From the NCBI GenBank assembly GCA_023459435.1, contig JAEWUL010000048.1:1-10588 (forward strand): 10,588 nt of DNA. Reading direction: 5' to 3'. A program made the translations under genes and the position numbers. The notes beneath the pieces were generated by a model, which had not been told where the DNA came from, did not search any database, and was given only the letters and a program-made list of their open reading frames with translations. This DNA is from Bacteroidota bacterium (lineage in GTDB: Bacteria > Bacteroidota > Bacteroidia > Bacteroidales > WCHB1-69). Every line of letters begins with the position of its first letter. The stretch's first letter is position 1. Positions 5,778 through 10,588 of the stretch are shown one piece after another.

Positions 5778-7030
5778 TTTTCAAGATCTTTTATCGATTG
5801 CCATCCGATATCTGTTCTAAAGAACAAGGCATCCGATTGGATTTGTGATATGGTATTATATGCATTCTTGTGTGCATCAATTAGTGATACTCCTTCTCCA
5901 ACAACGAACAAAACTCTTCCCCCATTGTTCACCCATTTGCCCTCTTTCCAGGCTGTTCCCATGTGAAAAATGGTATTTTTTACTTGATCCAATCCTTTGA
6001 TTTCTATTCCTTTTTCAAACGGATCCGGGTATCCTTTAGAAGCCAGAACAACACCTAAGAAGTAGTTGTTATGCCATTCTATATTTTTGATTTTTCCATC
6101 TAAAAGATCCAAAATCACTTCAGCAAGATCACTTTTCATCTTAGGGAGAACCACTTCGGTTTCAGGATCTCCAAAACGGGCATTAAATTCGATCACTTTA
6201 GGACCATTTTGCGTTAAAATCAAACCACCATAAAGGATTCCTGTGAATGGCATTCCTTCTGTAACCATGGCCTGAGCTGTAGGTTTCATGATCGTATCCA
6301 CAGCAAGCTGAATCATCTCTTCCGGGATAATAGGAACAGAGGTATAAGCGCCCATTCCACCAGTATTCGGTCCTTGATCACCATCATAAGCTCTTTTATG
6401 ATCTTGGGCAATAGCCAATGGGATCACTTTTTCACCGTTTACAAGCGCCATCAAAGAGAATTCAGGACCATTAAGAAATTCTTCCAAAATCACTTTTCCT
6501 TCTCCAAATTTAGAGTGTAGCAACATATCCTGAAGAGCAGTCAATGCTTCTTCGTAAGTCATCGCTACAACAACGCCTTTTCCAGCCGCTAAACCATCGT
6601 ATTTTACAACAATAGGAGTCCCCTTTTGATCCAGATAAGCAACCGCTTCATCATAACAGGTGAATGTTTTATAGTCTGCTGTAGGAATATGATATTTTGT
6701 CATCAAATCTTTAGCAAACTCTTTAGAACCCTCTATCATTGCTGCCTTTTGCGTAGGCCCAAATATCTTAAGATTGTTTTTTTGGAACTGATCAACAACT
6801 CCTGCCATGAGAGCAGATTCGGGGCCCACAATGGTAAGATCAATTTGATTTTTTTTAGCAAATTCAACTAATCCGTCCACATCGGTTTCGTTGATTGGAA
6901 CCGCGTGGTATTGTTGATTCATCCCATCATTTCCCGGGGCTACATACAGTTCGGTAACTCTATTAGATTGAGCTAATTTCCATGCAATGGCATGCTCTCT
7001 ACCACCTCTTCCAACTACTAATATCTTCAT
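5774..7030 (-). CDS. purD: Phosphoribosylamine--glycine ligase (GAR synthetase), PurD
   Basis: PurD catalyses step 2 of de novo purine synthesis in the cytoplasm: 5-phosphoribosylamine + glycine + ATP to GAR. At 418 aa it has the family's usual length and looks complete. Visible parts are the N-terminal domain (GRGGREHAIAW 7-17, APGNDG 31-36, VGPE 68-71) and the ATP-grasp fold with VVKYDGLAAGKGVVVA (141-156), EEFLNGPEFS (183-192), QDHKRAYDGDQGPNTGGMGA (209-228) and the metal-binding EFNARFGDPETE (281-292). The C-terminal domain ends FFRTDIGW (403-410). The first loop reads GRGGREHA where most relatives have GSGGREHA, a mild change next to a nucleotide-binding glycine loop. It starts 2 bp after the DUF2723 gene stop and overlaps the permease gene by 4 bp, so a housekeeping purine gene sits inside an envelope operon. 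No riboswitch is visible because there is no leader. Confidence 0.97.
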   Translation of the reverse strand: MKILVVGRGGREHAIAWKLAQSNRVTELYVAPGNDGMNQQYHAVPINETDVDGLVEFAKKNQIDLTIVGPESALMAGVVDQFQKNNLKIFGPTQKAAMIEGSKEFAKDLMTKYHIPTADYKTFTCYDEAVAYLDQKGTPIVVKYDGLAAGKGVVVAMTYEEALTALQDMLLHSKFGEGKVILEEFLNGPEFSLMALVNGEKVIPLAIAQDHKRAYDGDQGPNTGGMGAYTSVPIIPEEMIQLAVDTIMKPTAQAMVTEGMPFTGILYGGLILTQNGPKVIEFNARFGDPETEVVLPKMKSDLAEVILDLLDGKIKNIEWHNNYFLGVVLASKGYPDPFEKGIEIKGLDQVKNTIFHMGTAWKEGKWVNNGGRVLFVVGEGVSLIDAHKNAYNTISQIQSDALFFRTDIGWQSIKDLEK

Positions 7031-7032
7031 AA

Positions 7033-10000
7033 TTATTGAATTGCAATGATTGGTGACTCTTTAGGTTCTCTTTCCGGATAGATTGCATACTCAATTGATG
7101 TTCTTAATCTTGGATCAACACCGGCAAGGGCTACAAAATGTTTTTCAATTTCAGCTTTTAAAAAGGCCCCTTGCTGGGTATTGTTTTGGGCTATTAATAT
7201 TGATTCCCAACTGGCTAAAGTGGACAATATCTTGTACGTTTCTCTTTGGAGAACTCCAAAATTGGATCCATCAGAAGAATAAAATTTCTTAATGGTATTA
7301 GAAGCATCTTTAGATAATTGAGGAATCATTTTTTTAGAGATTTCGTTGGTTTTGATCTGATTCAATTTAGGAAGAACCGTTTTTAACTGTTCTGGATTCA
7401 ATGTTTTCAACACATCATTCAAGAACACAGTAAAATAGTAAATATTCTCATTTTGGATCTGTAAAGTTCTCTCATCACATGTTTCAACCCAATCGAAACT
7501 CTCTTTTAGTTCATCCAAAAAGGAGTGAACCAGCTTCAATCCTTTTTCTGCAGCTGTTGGTGTAGGTACTTTGAAATACAACTTCACCATTTCAATATTC
7601 TGAAAAGTAAAGGGGATATTGTATGATTGAACCAAAGGTGTTACATTGGGATCAAAAATGGAACTCACACGATCCAATACTGTTTCTGCTTTTGAGAACT
7701 CCCCTTTTTCTATCAATGCATCTGCCAAGCGGGTATGCATCAGACTGATATTGGAGAATAGTCTGTTATTATCCTCATTATTGTATACTCTTGGGTCATT
7801 CAGTCCACCCCAAAGATAAGGATATGGAGTTGTAGGAGGAGCATCGGGGTTGTTTACCCGATCAATTCTGGAATGATCTCCAAACTTATTAATAAGATTG
7901 TTATATAGAATATCTGTATCTATTCTTCCTAGAGAAGGATAAGATGTTTTAGTATTTATGGGCACCAATCGGTAAGCGATCCCTTCCAGCTGGAAATAGT
8001 CTTCAAGACCAAACCATCCCTCAGGGCCGGTAGTAGAGGCAAAATAGATGGGTCGTTCCCAATTGTTATGAGCTAAAATATCCATCATTACCAGATAAGC
8101 TTTTAATACATTCACCACATTTCCATCATCTTTTAAGTTCCATCTGATTCGATCTACTACAAGAGCTGAATCTTGAGGTGCAACGGTTCCGTTAGCCAGT
8201 ACTTTTTGCTTATCCACAGGAATAGAGAAACTTCCCGGAATAGCCTGACCATCTGTTCTGTAGCCTTCTGGTAAGAAAACAAGCAATCTTTTATTATCAA
8301 ATTGTGGTTGTTTGATATAATCCATAACGGTTTTAAGATCAATAAACTGACCACCACCCTGATTGAAAATGATCTGTTCTCTGGAACCATCTTTGTAAGT
8401 ATCCCAAGTCATTGAGATCGGAAGAGGTTCACTATTGTAAGCTTTTCGTTTCATTTGATCAATATACCAGCTGGTATTTAATAGGCTCAGGTTACAAACT
8501 CTCACATCAGTCCGATATCCTTCCACTTCCTGAGCATACCACAACGGGAATGTATCGTTATCTCCTAAAGTAAAGATAATGGCATTTGGAGCACATGAAT
8601 CCAGATAGTTTTTTGCTACAGCTAAAGCAGTATATCTATGGGAACGATCATGATCATCCCAGTTTTGATGAGCCATTACTCCAGGTACCAAACCTGTAGT
8701 AATCACCAATACCAAAACAGCAGAAATGATTTGAACCTTTTGATTTTTTAGTTTTTCAAGTGCATTAATCAATGCAAAAACACCAAAACCGATCCAGATG
8801 GAAAATGCATAAAATGAAGCAGCAAAAGCATAATCCCTTTCCCGAGGCTGAAAAGCATACATATTGAGATAAAAGGCAATGGCCAAGCCTGTCATTAGAA
8901 ACAAAAGAGCAACCACAAATGAATTTTGTCCATCTTTTTTGGAATACCATATTAACCCAATAAGTCCTAAAAACAAAGGAAGCATAAAATATTTATTATG
9001 TCCTGGTCTCTCGATACTTCTAGGTAAATCCACCTGATTTCCCACCATTTTATGATCAATAAACGGGATTCCACTTACCCAATTTCCGTTATAGATATCA
9101 CCACGACCTTGCATATCGTTTTGTCTACCAGCAAAATTCCACATAAAGTATCTAAAATACATATAGTTAAACTGATACGTCATCATAAACTTTTTGTGGT
9201 GTGCCGGAGTGGGTAATTTTCCCCTTTCAAGATGTCTGATATTTTCTCGATCTGATGCATTAGTAGGATCATAATGAGTTTTTAACCAGTTGATATACTC
9301 CTGTGATCTATCTCTGGACCACATTCTGGGGAAAAGCATCAAGTCTGCCTGATCAAACACATATTTGGTATCTTTCTTCGAGTTAGAAATCACATATTTT
9401 TTTGTTTTATCATCTCTGACATAGACAGGGGTCCCATCTTCATATCCAATCAGTTTAGAGTTATAAGATTCGCCATAGAACAGTGGATTTGAACCATATT
9501 GTTCCCGATTCAGATAGGATAACAAAGCAACAGCATCTTCAGGATTATTCTCATCAATGGTTGGATTGGCATTGGAACGAATCACTAAGGTAATAAAAGT
9601 GGAATACCCAATCAACAAAAAAGCAAACGATAAGATAGAGGCAGCCAATATCCGTTTCCCTTTTTTATTGCTGTAGTATAAACCCCAAACAATCACACCA
9701 ATGATAATTAAAAAATAAACTACTGTTCCAAAGTTAAAAGGTAATCCGAGAGTATTTACAGAGAATATTTCAAATTTTCCAGCATAATTAACGATACCAG
9801 GGATGATACCATACAGTATGATACCAAGCAAAATGAATGATGCTGCCAAAGTAAACAATACACCCCATTCTGCCATATTTTTAATAGCACCCGACTTAAA
9901 TGAAAAGTACATACATGGAATAGTAACCAACACCCAGATGATCGCCATCCAAACACCTGGCAAAAAGAATCCGCCAACTAAAGAGACAATTCCAATGGTT

Positions 10001-10588
10001 TGAATCACACCATAAATCGTTGTATTTTTGGATAATTTAAAGTACATGATCATAGCAATCGCAGGTAGTGTTAACAAATTCAGCAAGTGAACCCCGATAG
10101 ATAAACCCACAAGGTACGCAATCAACACCAGCCATCTGTGTGGGTTAATGTTATCGAGTCTATTGTCATACTCCTCCTCCCATTTCAGGATGCACCAGAA
10201 AACGAGTGCGGTAAAGAAAGATGACATACCGTAAACCTCACCTTCCACAGCAGAAAACCAGAAAGTATCCGAAAAAGTATAGGTTAAAGCTCCCACCATT
10301 GCAGCTCCAAAAAGAGCAATCTGACGAAGTAGTGTGAAACCGCCTAATTTTGCAACCAGTTTTTTCCCAAGTAAAGTGATGGTCCAAAACAAAAACATAA
10401 TAGTCATCCCACTACATACTGCAGATAAAGTGTTAATGGCAAAAGCAACTTTTGTAGGATCATTTCCTGCAAAAAGATTGAAAAAAGCACCAAGTATTTG
10501 AAATGTTGGGGCACCAGGTGGGTGACCAACCAACAATTTATGTGCAGTAGAAATGTATTCCCCACAATCCCACCATGATGCTGTGGGC
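7033..10588 (-). CDS. DUF2723 / GT117-type (TMEM260-like) multi-pass membrane protein, 5' end outside window
   Basis: The frame stays open to the window edge, so about 1184 residues are visible and the true start is beyond 10588; the TTG at 10534-10536 is internal. The first visible residues include WDCGEYISTAHKLLVGHPPG, the DUF2723 signature: an acidic DCGE in the first periplasmic loop, as in GT-C glycosyltransferases, and VGHPPGAP. About ten or more membrane helices follow to around 9580, then a soluble segment, further helices near 8970-8660, and a large soluble domain with the conserved TLGDNDTFPLWYAQEVEGYR (near 8530-8590). The last 250 residues are helical and TPR-like (LADALIEKGEFSKAETVLDR). 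The human relative TMEM260 is an O-mannosyltransferase (CAZy GT117), so a role in protein O-glycosylation at the membrane is plausible but inferred. It is the promoter-side gene of the visible operon, with 2 bp between its TAA and purD. Confidence 0.92.
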   Translation of the reverse strand, partial: PTASWWDCGEYISTAHKLLVGHPPGAPTFQILGAFFNLFAGNDPTKVAFAINTLSAVCSGMTIMFLFWTITLLGKKLVAKLGGFTLLRQIALFGAAMVGALTYTFSDTFWFSAVEGEVYGMSSFFTALVFWCILKWEEEYDNRLDNINPHRWLVLIAYLVGLSIGVHLLNLLTLPAIAMIMYFKLSKNTTIYGVIQTIGIVSLVGGFFLPGVWMAIIWVLVTIPCMYFSFKSGAIKNMAEWGVLFTLAASFILLGIILYGIIPGIVNYAGKFEIFSVNTLGLPFNFGTVVYFLIIIGVIVWGLYYSNKKGKRILAASILSFAFLLIGYSTFITLVIRSNANPTIDENNPEDAVALLSYLNREQYGSNPLFYGESYNSKLIGYEDGTPVYVRDDKTKKYVISNSKKDTKYVFDQADLMLFPRMWSRDRSQEYINWLKTHYDPTNASDRENIRHLERGKLPTPAHHKKFMMTYQFNYMYFRYFMWNFAGRQNDMQGRGDIYNGNWVSGIPFIDHKMVGNQVDLPRSIERPGHNKYFMLPLFLGLIGLIWYSKKDGQNSFVVALLFLMTGLAIAFYLNMYAFQPRERDYAFAASFYAFSIWIGFGVFALINALEKLKNQKVQIISAVLVLVITTGLVPGVMAHQNWDDHDRSHRYTALAVAKNYLDSCAPNAIIFTLGDNDTFPLWYAQEVEGYRTDVRVCNLSLLNTSWYIDQMKRKAYNSEPLPISMTWDTYKDGSREQIIFNQGGGQFIDLKTVMDYIKQPQFDNKRLLVFLPEGYRTDGQAIPGSFSIPVDKQKVLANGTVAPQDSALVVDRIRWNLKDDGNVVNVLKAYLVMMDILAHNNWERPIYFASTTGPEGWFGLEDYFQLEGIAYRLVPINTKTSYPSLGRIDTDILYNNLINKFGDHSRIDRVNNPDAPPTTPYPYLWGGLNDPRVYNNEDNNRLFSNISLMHTRLADALIEKGEFSKAETVLDRVSSIFDPNVTPLVQSYNIPFTFQNIEMVKLYFKVPTPTAAEKGLKLVHSFLDELKESFDWVETCDERTLQIQNENIYYFTVFLNDVLKTLNPEQLKTVLPKLNQIKTNEISKKMIPQLSKDASNTIKKFYSSDGSNFGVLQRETYKILSTLASWESILIAQNNTQQGAFLKAEIEKHFVALAGVDPRLRTSIEYAIYPEREPKESPIIAIQ

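Noticed and set aside
5329..5820. 163-codon plus-strand open frame opposite the permease gene
   Set aside because: It lies antisense to well-supported mlaE and the purD end, and its translation has no recognisable features; it is a shadow frame.
1..10588. CRISPR arrays, tRNA/rRNA genes, insertion sequences, phage or defence genes
   Set aside because: No regularly spaced repeats, no cloverleaf-like sequence, no transposase or integrase reading, and no long inverted-repeat pairs flanking a gene were found by eye.

Overview
This window looks like ordinary chromosome from a member of the Bacteroidota. The evidence is a SusC-like N-terminal carboxypeptidase-regulatory domain on a TonB-dependent receptor, a giant DUF2723 (GT117-type) membrane protein, an AT-rich base composition, and gene starts without clear Shine-Dalgarno sequences. 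Genus cannot be read from the sequence. Almost everything is on the minus strand. Only the 3' end of murG, at the left edge, is on the plus strand.

Left edge (1-335): the last 89 codons of murG (peptidoglycan lipid II synthesis) converge on a 145-codon minus-strand gene for an unrecognised single-pass membrane protein. A long imperfect hairpin fills the whole space between the two stop codons and probably acts as a two-way terminator. No murC or ftsQ follows murG, so a division/wall cluster, if murG belongs to one, ends here.

Middle (773-3648): a 167-bp spacer carries three copies of GTTACAA. It is followed by a TonB-dependent outer-membrane receptor (940-3129, minus) that is broken twice. 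One lesion is a single-base frameshift near 2719-2723 in the early plug region. The other is a frame-breaking junction at about 2128-2133 in the early barrel, best explained by an internal deletion across a short repeated sequence. Upstream of it (3277-3648) is an intact small exported histidine-rich protein, a common partner of metal-related receptors in this phylum. The pair looks like a metal-uptake locus whose receptor has decayed, unless the lesions are sequencing errors.

Right part (3799-10588): five minus-strand genes are packed with gaps of 1-7 bp or a 4-bp overlap, so they very probably form one operon. In transcription order they are the DUF2723 membrane glycosyltransferase-like protein (start outside the window), purD (purine synthesis), an MlaE-type permease, an MlaF-type ATPase, and a CvpA-family membrane protein. 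The MlaE/MlaF pair probably moves phospholipid between the membranes. Its MCE-domain partner MlaD is not in the window.

No tRNA, rRNA, CRISPR array, insertion sequence or phage gene was recognised. I did not find a convincing undescribed system. The items most worth a second look are the doubly broken receptor with its histidine-rich partner, the murG-end hairpin and the orphan bitopic protein.
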